DNA from: Aquimonas sp002352135
Lineage (GTDB): Bacteria; Pseudomonadota; Gammaproteobacteria; Xanthomonadales; Xanthomonadaceae
Direction: 5' to 3'
DNA length: 59,125 bases
Assembly (NCBI GenBank): GCA_035440755.1
Contig: DAORND010000010.1
Location: forward strand, 1-59,125
The number at the start of each line of letters is the position of its first letter. The stretch's first letter is position 1. Made by a program: the position numbers and the translations under genes. Below, one piece after another: positions 17,878 through 26,113 of this stretch. Under the pieces are notes generated by a model. It saw only the letters and a program-made list of their open reading frames with translations, was not told the DNA's origin and did not search any database.

Positions 17878-18310
17878 GCCTCTGTCCAGCGCACTGACTT
17901 GCGCACTCGCTTTCGATGTGGGTGGACGACGCACTGGTGTGGCCGTGGGCAATTCCCTATCCGGCACGGCGCGCAGCTTGGCTGTCCTGGCGATGAAGGA
18001 TGATCAGCCGGATTGGGATCAGGTTTCCCGACTGATCGCGGAATGGAGTCCGCAGGTCCTCATCGTCGGCGAACCCCTGACACTGGACGGCACTGAACAA
18101 CCGGCTACTCACCGTGCACGTCAATTCGCTGCCGGACTTCGCAAGCGTCACGCCCTACCCGTCATGCTCGTTGATGAGCGCTCCTCCTCGCGCGAAGCAG
18201 ACCGTCGATTCGCCGAACGTCGACGTGCTGGCGCGGCCCGTCGACGTGACGCGGCATTGCTTGATGCCGACGCGGCGGCGATCATTCTGGAGCGATGGCT
18301 GGGTTCATGA
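17870..18310 (+). CDS. ruvX: Putative pre-16S rRNA nuclease / Holliday junction resolvase-like protein
   Basis: 146 residues from ATG 17870, inside the end of yqgE. The RNase-H-like fold is shown by LAFDVGGRRTGVAVGN with the catalytic Asp, VLIVGEPLTLDG around the second acidic region, and VDERSSSREAD, whose Asp-Glu is the conserved C-terminal acidic site of YqgF. Family knowledge: YqgF trims the 5' end of 16S rRNA precursors in E. coli, while the name ruvX reflects an older resolvase prediction. Length is standard (about 140). Confidence 0.92.
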   Translation: MPEPLSSALTCALAFDVGGRRTGVAVGNSLSGTARSLAVLAMKDDQPDWDQVSRLIAEWSPQVLIVGEPLTLDGTEQPATHRARQFAAGLRKRHALPVMLVDERSSSREADRRFAERRRAGAARRRDAALLDADAAAIILERWLGS

Positions 18311-18391
18311 TGGGATCCGATGCGCACACGCCAGACCACTCGCCCGGCGCAGCAACGAAAGCAACCCTGTCAATCAATCGGTGAGTTGACC

Positions 18392-19333
18392 ATGCACAGT
18401 CCTCGTCCACCACGTCACTTGCTCAGTCTGCAGGGACTGGGGAAAGCACGTATTGAAGCCCTGTTGCGGCATGCAGAGTGGATGCGTCCACACGCCACCG
18501 GCGGAAGCGCCATGCGCGAACGTCTGCGTGGACGGACAGTCATCAATCTGTTTTTTGAATCATCGACCCGCACTCGCAGCTCGTTTCAGTTGGCTGCTCA
18601 ACGGTTGGGGGCGGATGTGCTGAACTTCGACGCCGCCGTGTCCTCTGCACGAAAGGGCGAGACCTTTCTCGACACCTTCCACAATCTGCAGGCGATGGGG
18701 GCGGACCTGTTTGTCATTCGAGTCTCCGAGTCTGGCGTGCTGCACGATCTGCAAAGCCATGTGATGCCCAATGTCAGCTTGGTCAATGCAGGTGATGGCC
18801 GCGCTGCCCATCCCACGCAAGGCCTGTTGGATATGCTGACCATCCGACAACGCAAGGGCACGGATTTTTCCGCACTGAAAGTTCTGCTGGTCGGGGATAT
18901 CAAACACTCTCGCGTTGCGCGTTCCGATCTGCATGCCCTGCAGGCGCTTGGGACGGGAGAGATACGCGTTTGTGCTCCAGACAATTTGTTGCCTGATGGC
19001 ACAGAGCTGACTGGTTGCAACATCGTTCCCCGTCTCGACGACGCCCTGGAGGACGTCGATGTCGTCATGATGCTTCGCCTGCAACGTGAACGCATGGAGG
19101 AGGGACTTGTCAGCTCGTTGGATGACTACCACCGGGAATTTGGCTTGAACACTTCGCGCCTTGCCAAAGCCCGACAAGATGCCATCGTCATGCATCCCGG
19201 TCCGATGAATCGCGGCGTAGAGATCACCGATGCCGTTGCCGACGGTGCGCAGTCGGTCATCCTGCAACAGGTCAGCAATGGCGTCGCCGTCCGTATGGCT
19301 GTCTTGGACGCATTAGTCAATGGTCAAATCTAG
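18392..19333 (+). CDS. pyrB: Aspartate carbamoyltransferase catalytic subunit
   Basis: 313 residues from ATG 18392, with GGTGAG at good spacing; an upstream in-frame start at 18320 gives an Arg-rich extension that looks non-native. PyrB condenses carbamoyl phosphate with aspartate in pyrimidine synthesis. SSTRTR at residues 57-62 binds carbamoyl phosphate; GDGRAAHPTQGLLD holds the conserved HPTQ; VMHPGPMNRGVE closes the active site near the C-terminus. No pyrI, pyrR or pyrC-like gene is adjacent, unlike E. coli (pyrBI) or Pseudomonas (pyrR-pyrBC'). Confidence 0.95.
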   Translation: MHSPRPPRHLLSLQGLGKARIEALLRHAEWMRPHATGGSAMRERLRGRTVINLFFESSTRTRSSFQLAAQRLGADVLNFDAAVSSARKGETFLDTFHNLQAMGADLFVIRVSESGVLHDLQSHVMPNVSLVNAGDGRAAHPTQGLLDMLTIRQRKGTDFSALKVLLVGDIKHSRVARSDLHALQALGTGEIRVCAPDNLLPDGTELTGCNIVPRLDDALEDVDVVMMLRLQRERMEEGLVSSLDDYHREFGLNTSRLAKARQDAIVMHPGPMNRGVEITDAVADGAQSVILQQVSNGVAVRMAVLDALVNGQI

Positions 19334-19404
19334 TTTCGACGTTGGCGAATCGCTCCAGCTTGGCCAATCCACGCTGGTGATCGTCGACCGCAGAACCCGT
19401 TTCC

Positions 19405-19974
19405 TCAATCCGCTGAGTGCCGCAAGCGCAGCAAGTGAGCTGTCTCGCACAGGGGCAAACCCATCACACCGCTGAAGCTACCCGAGAGGTGCCTGACAAA
19501 CGCGGCGGCCCGGCCTTGAATGGCGTATGCGCCCGCCTTGCCGAAGGGCTCGCCACTGGCAACGTAGTGGTCAATGTCCGCCTGATCGAGCGTGGCGAAG
19601 CTCACCTCAGATCGGGACAAGGCTTCACGCCGACCGCTGCTATCAATCACGCAAACAGCCGACAAGACTTGATGCGTGCGGCCGGAAAGTCGGTGCAGCA
19701 TCGCGTGCGCTTCCTCGACATTCGCGGGCTTACCAAACACCAGATCACCGAGTACCACTTCGGTATCAGCCGCCAGTACCACCGCATCGCCGCGTCCCGC
19801 GACCAGGCTCCATCCGGCATCGGCCTTCTCTCGGGCAACCCGTTGAACATAATGGACTGGCGTTTCCGATGGTGAACGCAATTCGGCCACTTCGACATGC
19901 AAGACCTCGTGGGCCAGACCCAGTTGGGCCAGCAATTCACGACGTCGTGGCGACTGCGATGCAAGGTAGAGCAT
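19405..19974 (-). CDS. maf: Maf-family nucleoside triphosphate pyrophosphatase (YhdE-type)
   Basis: 189 residues from the ATG giving MLYLASQSPRRRELL, the standard N-terminus of the family; an ATG at 20001 would add nine unlikely residues. Maf proteins hydrolyse noncanonical or excess nucleotides to the monophosphate and pyrophosphate. The sequence carries SQSPRR (substrate loop), AADTEVVL with the metal-binding Asp, KP in FGKPANVEEA, SGRTHQV, and GKAGAYAIQGRAAAFV. It resembles E. coli YhdE (dTTP/UTP pyrophosphatase) more than YceF. It faces pyrB tail to tail and diverges from the acyltransferase. Confidence 0.9.
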   Translation of the reverse strand: MLYLASQSPRRRELLAQLGLAHEVLHVEVAELRSPSETPVHYVQRVAREKADAGWSLVAGRGDAVVLAADTEVVLGDLVFGKPANVEEAHAMLHRLSGRTHQVLSAVCVIDSSGRREALSRSEVSFATLDQADIDHYVASGEPFGKAGAYAIQGRAAAFVRHLSGSFSGVMGLPLCETAHLLRLRHSAD

Positions 19975-20049
19975 GGGCGAATGGTACACAGGTCCGGACA
20001 CTTCCGGATGGCATAATCAGCGGCTGATTCATGCCAAGAAGTGGTCACC

Positions 20050-20949
20050 ATGGCTCCGCTACAGCTGTTCCGTGCTGCCTGCAACGGTATCGTAATTCTC
20101 GCCAGCACGCTGATTCACGTTCCACCGCTGCTTCTCCTCGCCTGCTTCAAGCTGGTCTTGCCCGGCAAACCTGTGCAGCGCGGCTTGACCCGCATCCTGA
20201 TGCGCCTGGCGGAAAGCTGGGTCGCGGTCAACTCATGGTTGATGCGAACCAGTACGTCCACGGAATTCGAGATCGACGTACCAACCGACCTTCAGCCCGA
20301 CGGCTGGTACATGGTGATCAGCAACCATCAGAGCTGGGTCGACATTCCGGTGTTGCAGATGGTGTTCAATCGACGTATCCCGATGCTCAAGTTCTTTCTG
20401 AAACAGCAACTGATCTGGGTTCCGCTGCTGGGTCTCGCGTGGTGGGCACTCGACTTTCCCTTCATGCGCCGACACAGCCACGCCGTCCTGAAGAAGCACC
20501 CACACCTCAAGGGAAAAGATGTCGAAGCGACGCGCAAGGCATGCGAGAAATTTCGCTACACGCCGGTGTCCGTCATGAACTTCGTCGAGGGAACGCGGTT
20601 CACCCCGGAAAAGCATGCGCGTAGATCCACTCCCTACGCGCATCTACTCACACCCAAAGCGGGTGGCATTGGTTTTGTCCTGCAAACCATGGGCGACATG
20701 ATGGGCGACCTGCTCGACGTGACGATCGTCTATCCGGACGGTCGACCAAGCATGCTGGACCTGCTTGCAGGTCGTGTCAGTCGAGTTTGCGTACACGTTT
20801 TGCGACGCCCGATTCCCGCTGACCTGCGTAACCAGGACTACGAGAATGACGCCGCCTTCCGGGTACGGTTTCAGGCCTGGCTGAACGCGATCTGGGCAGA
20901 GAAAGACCTCGCCATCGCTCAGCGGATGGGTTCCGCGGATTTGCGCTGA
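20050..20949 (+). CDS. Membrane-associated acyltransferase (PlsC/YihG-like)
   Basis: 299 residues from ATG 20050; a GTG nine bases upstream is an alternative. The N-terminal 35 residues are hydrophobic and likely membrane-bound. The HX4D acyltransferase motif is NHQSWVDI (His93, Asp98), followed by the second motif FVEGTRF near residue 182 and a Pro-containing motif near VTIVYPDG. This is the lysophosphatidic-acid acyltransferase fold; overall it is closest in layout to the YihG/LPLAT group. The acyl donor and lipid acceptor cannot be told from sequence. A possible -10 (CATAAT, about 20012) lies in the gap shared with maf. Confidence 0.85.
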   Translation: MAPLQLFRAACNGIVILASTLIHVPPLLLLACFKLVLPGKPVQRGLTRILMRLAESWVAVNSWLMRTSTSTEFEIDVPTDLQPDGWYMVISNHQSWVDIPVLQMVFNRRIPMLKFFLKQQLIWVPLLGLAWWALDFPFMRRHSHAVLKKHPHLKGKDVEATRKACEKFRYTPVSVMNFVEGTRFTPEKHARRSTPYAHLLTPKAGGIGFVLQTMGDMMGDLLDVTIVYPDGRPSMLDLLAGRVSRVCVHVLRRPIPADLRNQDYENDAAFRVRFQAWLNAIWAEKDLAIAQRMGSADLR

Positions 20950-20998
20950 GCGACCGCTCGATGCAAAGAACATCAGAATTCGCTCACTTATCCGCAGC

Positions 20999-21012
20999 TT
21001 GACTGAAGTCAA
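20999..21012. promoter_or_regulatory. FNR/Anr-like palindrome upstream of hemN
   Basis: TTGACTGAAGTCAA is a perfect inverted repeat of the form TTGAC-N4-GTCAA, close to the FNR/Anr consensus TTGAT-N4-ATCAA. Its centre lies 41.5 bases before the A of the chosen hemN ATG. FNR-type control of oxygen-independent hemN is well known. A class II activator site would put the transcript start at or next to the ATG. Binding is inferred, not shown. Confidence 0.5.
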
Positions 21013-21046
21013 CCCGGCCGCAGCCTGCTTGCAACAGACTGCGCCC

Positions 21047-22435
21047 ATGACTGCGATCCCGCCCTTTGACGCCGACCTTCTGCGCCGATATGACCGGCCA
21101 GGTCCGCGATATACCTCGTATCCTACTGCGCCGCATTTTCACGAAGGCTTCGGTAGTCGGGACTTCCGTGCAGCCGCAAAGCGCAGCAACGAAGATCCGA
21201 TCCCGCGTCAATTGTCGCTGTATGTTCACGTCCCTTACTGTCTGAGTCCCTGCTTCTACTGCGGCTGCAATCGCGTGGTGACGCGTGATCGAAGCAAGGG
21301 CAACGACTACATCGAACTGCTGGAACGCGAGATCGGCTTGGTTGCGCCGTTGTTTGACCGGGATCGTGACGTCATCCAACTGCATCTCGGTGGTGGCACG
21401 CCAAACTTTCTTGATCGCCACATGATGCGCGCGCTGATCCAGCGCCTGTCGCACGAGTTTCATTTCTCAATTCATCCCGACCGCGATTTCTCCATCGAAC
21501 TGGACCCACGCAGCGTCGACCAGGATGACATCGAGGTTCTCGCCGAGCTCGGCTTCAACCGCGCCAGTCTTGGTGTGCAGGACTTCGACCCCTCAGTGCA
21601 GGAAGCGGTCAACCGCATTCAAACGGTTGAGCAAACGCTGGACGTGATTCGCGCCTGCCGCAGCAATGGGTTCCGCTCGATCAACGTCGATCTGATTTAT
21701 GGACTACCGCGTCAGAACCGCGCGGGTTTTTCCAAAACACTGGATACGGTGATCGAGCAGCGTCCTGATCGCCTCGCCGTCTACAGCTACGCGCATCTGC
21801 CCGAACTGTTCAAGCCGCAGAAGCAGATCAATGCGAGCGATTTGCCCGCGCCAGAAGAAAAACTGGCACTACTGCAACTGGCCATCGAAAAGCTCTCGGC
21901 GGCTGGTTACGTCTACATCGGCATGGATCACTTCGCACTGCCGAATGACGACTTGGCGCGCGCACAGGCGCGCGGTGGCCTGCAGAGAAACTTCATGGGC
22001 TACACCACGCACGCGGAGACCGACCTGATCGGCTTGGGAGTCAGCGCAATCAGTAGCGTGGGCGATACCTACAGTCAGAATCCGCGCGACTTTGCGGGCT
22101 ACGCTAGCGCACTCGAAAATGGTCGGCTGCCACTGTGGCGAGGACTGCGCCTTGACGCCGACGACGTGTTGCGAGCGGACTTGATCCAACACCTGATGTG
22201 CCAAGGTGAAATCAACATCCAGGACATCGAGAACCGCTACGACATCCACTTCGCGAGTTACTTCAGCGATGCCATCGCGCAGCTTCCCGCCTTGGAAGCG
22301 GATGGGCTGGTGACGGTCAACGCCAATTGGATCAAGGCCACCGAACGGGGTCGAATGCTACTGCGCGTTATTGCCATGTGCTTTGACCGCTATCTGCAAA
22401 ACTCTGCACCGGTGCGGTTTTCCAAAGCGATCTGA
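21047..22435 (+). CDS. hemN: Oxygen-independent coproporphyrinogen III oxidase
   Basis: 462 residues from ATG 21047. An in-frame TTG at 20999 lies inside the regulatory palindrome and would add 16 atypical residues. HemN is a radical-SAM enzyme that decarboxylates coproporphyrinogen III in anaerobic heme synthesis. The cluster motif is Cys65, Cys69, Cys72 with the family's extra Cys74 (PYCLSPCFYCGC). LHLGGGTPNFL is the SAM-binding GGGTP motif, and INVDLIYGLPRQ and the C-terminal HemN domain (MGYTTHAETDLIGLGVSAIS) follow. Its length matches true HemN (about 457) rather than the shorter HemW. No clear Shine-Dalgarno precedes the ATG, which would fit a leaderless transcript. Confidence 0.95.
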   Translation: MTAIPPFDADLLRRYDRPGPRYTSYPTAPHFHEGFGSRDFRAAAKRSNEDPIPRQLSLYVHVPYCLSPCFYCGCNRVVTRDRSKGNDYIELLEREIGLVAPLFDRDRDVIQLHLGGGTPNFLDRHMMRALIQRLSHEFHFSIHPDRDFSIELDPRSVDQDDIEVLAELGFNRASLGVQDFDPSVQEAVNRIQTVEQTLDVIRACRSNGFRSINVDLIYGLPRQNRAGFSKTLDTVIEQRPDRLAVYSYAHLPELFKPQKQINASDLPAPEEKLALLQLAIEKLSAAGYVYIGMDHFALPNDDLARAQARGGLQRNFMGYTTHAETDLIGLGVSAISSVGDTYSQNPRDFAGYASALENGRLPLWRGLRLDADDVLRADLIQHLMCQGEINIQDIENRYDIHFASYFSDAIAQLPALEADGLVTVNANWIKATERGRMLLRVIAMCFDRYLQNSAPVRFSKAI

Positions 22436-22603
22436 AACCACCGCCAAGGATGTCCGGCGCCTCGTGCGGTGCCGCGACATCAGTTCGACGCGTCCGTCCA
22501 TGATCCGACCCGAACCCCACGCCAATTTGGGTGTGCGTGAACGACACCGGCCGCCATCCAGCGTGAGAAACAGGACACCACACATTCGCCGCTCAGCGGC
22601 TAG

Positions 22604-23548
22604 TCATCTGGCTCTGTCGAGCCACGATGCCAGCCCCTGTGCGTTGAGTTCGATGTCCATGGCCAACAGGGAGCGGACCGCATCCTCTCCGAGGCCCACG
22701 CCATGGGCTGCAAGGCCATCGAGATACAGGCGCGTCAAACCCTCGCAAATCGCCTTGTGACGGTCACTCCCGGAATATCGTCGATTCGACGCTTGCGCAA
22801 TCTCGACCATCGTATCGATCTGCGCGACGAGCAAGGCCGCGAGTCGCTGCGGTGCCTCAACCCGACCGTAGTGCGTCAGATACATCCGCTCTGGGCTCGC
22901 GCGCATCATCCGAGCGATGGACTGTTTCATCGGCTCCGGCTCAAACTGCACCGGCGTTGTGGTCGGCATGATCCAAGGCCCTTGTGCGGTATCGAACTCG
23001 CGATACGACAGGCCGAAGGTGTCACCAGTGAAGAATGCGGCGGCGGCAGGGTCGTGAACGACAATATGGTGGCGCGCGTGCCCGGGAGCGTCGAAGACCT
23101 CCAGCTCACGCCGCCCAATCCGGATTCGCTCACCGTCCGTAACGGTCTGGATTCGCTCAGGCTGCACTGCTACGAGATGGCCGTAGGTGCGTTCCACTTC
23201 ATCACGCCCATACACCGCGCTGGCACCGGCGATCAACGCCGTCGGATCAATCATGTGGCGTGCGCCACGCGCGTGCACGATGAGCGTGGCCTTCGGCAAG
23301 CACTGCATCAACTGTCCGGCACCGCCTGCATGATCCAAGTGCACATGCGTCAGGATGAGATACCGGACATCGTCGACGGTCAGTCGACGTTGTGCCAATG
23401 TCGCTAGAACCATCGGCAACGAGGCATTGATGCCGCTATCAACCAACGCGGCGACACCCTCATCCACCACCAGATAGGCCGCGTCGAAGTGGGGCCGATG
23501 AAACCCGGTGTCGATGGTGTGAATGTCGAAATCGCTCTGCAATCCCAC
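22604..23548 (-). CDS. Metallo-beta-lactamase-fold hydrolase
   Basis: 314 residues from GTG 23548, which has GAGAGG upstream; a TTG at 23569 is an alternative. The metal-binding motif THVHLDHAGG (His68, His70, Asp72, His73) is complete, with further ligands likely in APGHARHH and FTGDTFGLSY and in YLTHYG. The C-terminal ~90 residues are helical and may form a lid or dimerisation region. Substrates of this superfamily range from thioesters and lactams to polysulfides and phosphodiesters, so I give no specific activity. It lies downstream of the HiPIP gene on the same strand, separated by a strong hairpin at 23607-23640. Confidence 0.85.
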   Translation of the reverse strand: MGLQSDFDIHTIDTGFHRPHFDAAYLVVDEGVAALVDSGINASLPMVLATLAQRRLTVDDVRYLILTHVHLDHAGGAGQLMQCLPKATLIVHARGARHMIDPTALIAGASAVYGRDEVERTYGHLVAVQPERIQTVTDGERIRIGRRELEVFDAPGHARHHIVVHDPAAAAFFTGDTFGLSYREFDTAQGPWIMPTTTPVQFEPEPMKQSIARMMRASPERMYLTHYGRVEAPQRLAALLVAQIDTMVEIAQASNRRYSGSDRHKAICEGLTRLYLDGLAAHGVGLGEDAVRSLLAMDIELNAQGLASWLDRAR

Positions 23549-23606
23549 CGTAACCTCTCGGCAATCCAACGGGATTCAGAGCCTATCAGAGCATCGAGCG
23601 CGTGAC

Positions 23607-23640
23607 CGCAACGGACACGCCGAACGGCGTGTCCGTTGCG
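23607..23640. terminator. Perfect 15-bp hairpin between HiPIP and MBL genes
   Basis: A 15-base stem (23607-23621 with 23626-23640) closes a four-base loop. It begins 8 bases past the HiPIP stop on the minus strand. No U-run follows on either strand, so it may be a transcript-stabilising or Rho-assisted element instead of a classical intrinsic terminator. It would let HiPIP be made in excess of the downstream hydrolase. Confidence 0.5.
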
Positions 23641-23647
23641 CTGTAAA

Positions 23648-23989
23648 TCAGCCTGCCTTGGGCGCCCAGGAAGCGCACCATCCCTTGGCGGCGACCGAAT
23701 TGGCTGGGAACAACATGCATCCCAAGGGATCGCCGCTACCCTGCGCAAAATTGCAATTGGCGCAGCTGCTACCGGCCTTGAACTGCGGGTGCTTGGCCGA
23801 ATCGACTTTTGCTGCATCGTCGCTGTAACCCAAGGCAACCGCCTGCGGATTGTCGAGCGGCAGCATGGGCTTGTCCTGCGCGTGGGCGCGCTGGGTGATC
23901 AACTGGAAAGCGATGGGCGCGCTGACCGCGGCCATCGCGGCATTGCGCAAGAACGCACGTCTTGCCTTGCTTTCGGCTGGGTTGGACAT
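23648..23989 (-). CDS. High-potential iron-sulfur protein (HiPIP), Tat-exported
   Basis: 113 residues. HiPIPs are small periplasmic [4Fe-4S] electron carriers. The N-terminus is a Tat signal (ARRAFLRNAAMAAVSAPIAF) with a likely cleavage after AHA at residue 37, leaving a mature protein of about 76 residues. Four cysteines (76, 79, 91, 105) sit in CxxC...C...C order with GWCASWAP at the end, as in the family. GGAG lies upstream of the ATG. It may pass electrons between a bc1 complex and a terminal oxidase or reductase, but no partner gene is nearby. Divergent from mtnB. Confidence 0.92.
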   Translation of the reverse strand: MSNPAESKARRAFLRNAAMAAVSAPIAFQLITQRAHAQDKPMLPLDNPQAVALGYSDDAAKVDSAKHPQFKAGSSCANCNFAQGSGDPLGCMLFPANSVAAKGWCASWAPKAG

Positions 23990-24136
23990 GAAGAGGACTC
24001 CAGAAAAAATGGGATGCCGCAGTTTGCGGCGGCGCTAGGATGCTTCATTCGCCCCGATACTGTCTTGCGCTGAGTCAAGCCGAATGTCCTGTCGCCCCAG
24101 CTCCCGGTCAAAACCAAACCCATCGCGATGGTCGGC

Positions 24137-24142
24137 TACAAT
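24137..24142 (+). promoter_or_regulatory. Candidate -10 element directly upstream of mtnB
   Basis: TACAAT ends 6 bases before the ATG at 24149, so transcription would begin at or beside the start codon and give a leaderless mRNA. There is no good ribosome-binding site before that ATG, which agrees. I see no strong -35 at the expected distance, so confidence is low. Confidence 0.35.
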
Positions 24143-24148
24143 CGCCGC

Positions 24149-24787
24149 ATGAACAGCCTCACCGAAATCGCGCGCCAGCGACTGCCCAAAGCTGCACTTG
24201 AGATCGTCGACAACGCGGCAGAACTGGCCGCCAAAGGCTGGACCCCGGCAACATCCAGCAATTTCTCCGTGCGTCTGGACGAGCAACTCCTCGCGGTCAC
24301 GGTGTCGGGCAAGGACAAGGGCAAACTCACCGCTGCCGACGTGATGGTGGCCAATCTGAGCGGCGAAGCCGTTGAAACCGAGCAACGTCCATCCGCCGAA
24401 ACCTTGCTGCATTGCCAGTTGTACGCACGCTTTCCCGATGTGGGATGCGTTCTGCACACGCATTCGAGGACCCAGACCGTCGCGTCGAGATTGTTTGCTT
24501 GGCAAGGCCATGTGCGACTGGCAGGCATGGAACTGCTGAAGGCGTTCCGGGGCAATTCGACGCATGAGGCCAGCATCGACCTGCCGATCCTGCCGAACCA
24601 CCAGGACATGCCTGCGCTGGCCGCCCTGATCGAACCCAAACTCGGTGCCCGGCATCTATTCGGCTATCTGATCGAAGGGCATGGCCTGTATGCCTGGGGA
24701 CGCGACATGGCGGAAGCCCGCCGACACCTCGACGCCTTTGAATTTCTGCTCGCTTGCGAGCTTGACCTGCGGAGACTGCGCGCATGA
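24149..24787 (+). CDS. mtnB: Methylthioribulose-1-phosphate dehydratase
   Basis: 212 residues from ATG 24149; an ATG at 24128 would add seven residues that overlap the likely promoter. MtnB dehydrates 5-methylthioribulose-1-phosphate to the diketo compound in methionine salvage. It has the class II aldolase fold: SSNFSVR near residue 40, the zinc-binding HTHS (His103, His105), and a third His in the C-terminal YLIEGHGLYAWG. The stop overlaps the mtnD start by four bases. mtnD and mtnC follow directly, which makes the assignment firm. Confidence 0.94.
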   Translation: MNSLTEIARQRLPKAALEIVDNAAELAAKGWTPATSSNFSVRLDEQLLAVTVSGKDKGKLTAADVMVANLSGEAVETEQRPSAETLLHCQLYARFPDVGCVLHTHSRTQTVASRLFAWQGHVRLAGMELLKAFRGNSTHEASIDLPILPNHQDMPALAALIEPKLGARHLFGYLIEGHGLYAWGRDMAEARRHLDAFEFLLACELDLRRLRA

Positions 24788-25338
24788 GCCAAATGCGGAT
24801 TTTTGACCAGACCCGTCCCGACCGCGTGCTTTTCGAGAGTCGCGATCACGCCGAAATTGCGTCGCGCCTTGGCGCATTGGGCGTGCGTTTCGAACGATGG
24901 GAAGCAGCCCAACCGATTGCACCCGGGGCCTCGCAGGAGGCGGTCATTGCCGCCTACCAGCGTGATATCGATCGACTGATGCAGGAGGAAGGCTACGTCG
25001 CCGTCGACGTGGTGAGCCTGACGCCTGAGCATCCGGATCGCGCGGCGCTGCGTAGCAAATTTCTCAGCGAGCATACGCATGGCGAGGACGAGGTCCGTTT
25101 TTTTGTCGCGGGCTCGGGCCTGTTCAACTTGCACCCGAACGACATGGTCTACGAGGTCCTGTGTGAAGCGGGCGATCTGATCAGTGTCCCGGCCAATACG
25201 CGGCATTGGTTCGACATGAGCGCAGAGCCCTACTTCGTGGCAATCCGCTTGTTCAACAACCCGCAGGGCTGGGTCGCCACCTTCACCGGCGATCCCGTCG
25301 CCGAACAGTTCCCGCGCTACGAACGCAAGGCTGCCTGA
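24784..25338 (+). CDS. mtnD: Acireductone dioxygenase
   Basis: 184 residues. The enzyme opens the acireductone of the methionine-salvage pathway with O2 to give the keto acid (4-methylthio-2-oxobutanoate) and formate when iron is bound, or an off-pathway product with nickel. The cupin metal site is visible as HTHGEDE (His97, His99, Glu103) with the distal His in PANTRHWFDM. Length is standard (about 180). The ATG overlaps the mtnB stop, and the gene abuts mtnC. Confidence 0.95.
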   Translation: MSQMRIFDQTRPDRVLFESRDHAEIASRLGALGVRFERWEAAQPIAPGASQEAVIAAYQRDIDRLMQEEGYVAVDVVSLTPEHPDRAALRSKFLSEHTHGEDEVRFFVAGSGLFNLHPNDMVYEVLCEAGDLISVPANTRHWFDMSAEPYFVAIRLFNNPQGWVATFTGDPVAEQFPRYERKAA

Positions 25339-26061
25339 GTGAGCCATTTCCTCGCAGCCGTCGTACTCACCGACATCGAAGGCACGACCAGTTCGATTTC
25401 CTTTGTGAAGGACGTCCTGTTTCCCTATGCGCGTCGGGCACTGCCCGCGTTTCTCAAGGCGCGAGGGCGCGATCCCGAAGTCATGCGCTGGCTGGACAGC
25501 GTGGCAAGCGAGATCGGTGCCAGCGGCACGGACGCGTGTATTGCCGAGGTCTTGCAGGGCTGGATCGACCAGGACCGCAAGCACACAGCACTCAAGGCCT
25601 TGCAGGGAATGATCTGGCAGGCGGGCTACGAAAACCGCGACTTCAGCGCGCATGTCTATGCGGATGCCGTCGTGGCGCTGCAGCAGTGGCACGCAGCGGG
25701 TATTCCACTGTTCGTTTACTCATCGGGGTCGGTCGCAGCGCAGACGCTGTTTTTCGGCCATTCGGATGCGGGTGATTTACGCCCCCTGTTCGCAGGTCAT
25801 TTCGATACAGAAATCGGCGGAAAGCGCGAAGCGGAAAGCTATCACCGTATCGCGGCGCGGATTGGGACGCCCCCCAGCGAGATCGTCTTCCTGTCCGATG
25901 TCGTCGAAGAACTCGATGCGGCGCGAGATGCGGGTCTGCAAACCGTACTGATTGACCGTCGCGAAGATTACCCGCAGCCCCGACTCGGCGCCGAGTCGCA
26001 TGACCACCCGCGCGAAACGTCGTTTGCGTCCATCGAGCTACGCGAGGCAAGCAAGGCCTGA
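25339..26061 (+). CDS. mtnC: Enolase-phosphatase E1
   Basis: 240 residues from a GTG placed directly after the mtnD stop. MtnC is a HAD-family enzyme that enolises and dephosphorylates the diketo phosphate to acireductone, the step between MtnB and MtnD. Motif I is LTDIEGTTSS (Asp12, Glu14), the usual E1 form of DxDxT; motif II is FVYSSGSV; motif III Lys lies in IGGKREAESY; and VFLSDVVEELDAARDAG is motif IV. Length fits the bacterial enzyme. The genes for the first pathway steps (mtnN or mtnP, mtnA or mtnK) are not in this window. Confidence 0.95.
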   Translation: MSHFLAAVVLTDIEGTTSSISFVKDVLFPYARRALPAFLKARGRDPEVMRWLDSVASEIGASGTDACIAEVLQGWIDQDRKHTALKALQGMIWQAGYENRDFSAHVYADAVVALQQWHAAGIPLFVYSSGSVAAQTLFFGHSDAGDLRPLFAGHFDTEIGGKREAESYHRIAARIGTPPSEIVFLSDVVEELDAARDAGLQTVLIDRREDYPQPRLGAESHDHPRETSFASIELREASKA

Positions 26062-26113
26062 TGGGTTTGCCACATTGGGCCCTGCGCTTACTTCTCCGAC
26101 AGGATGTCCGTTG

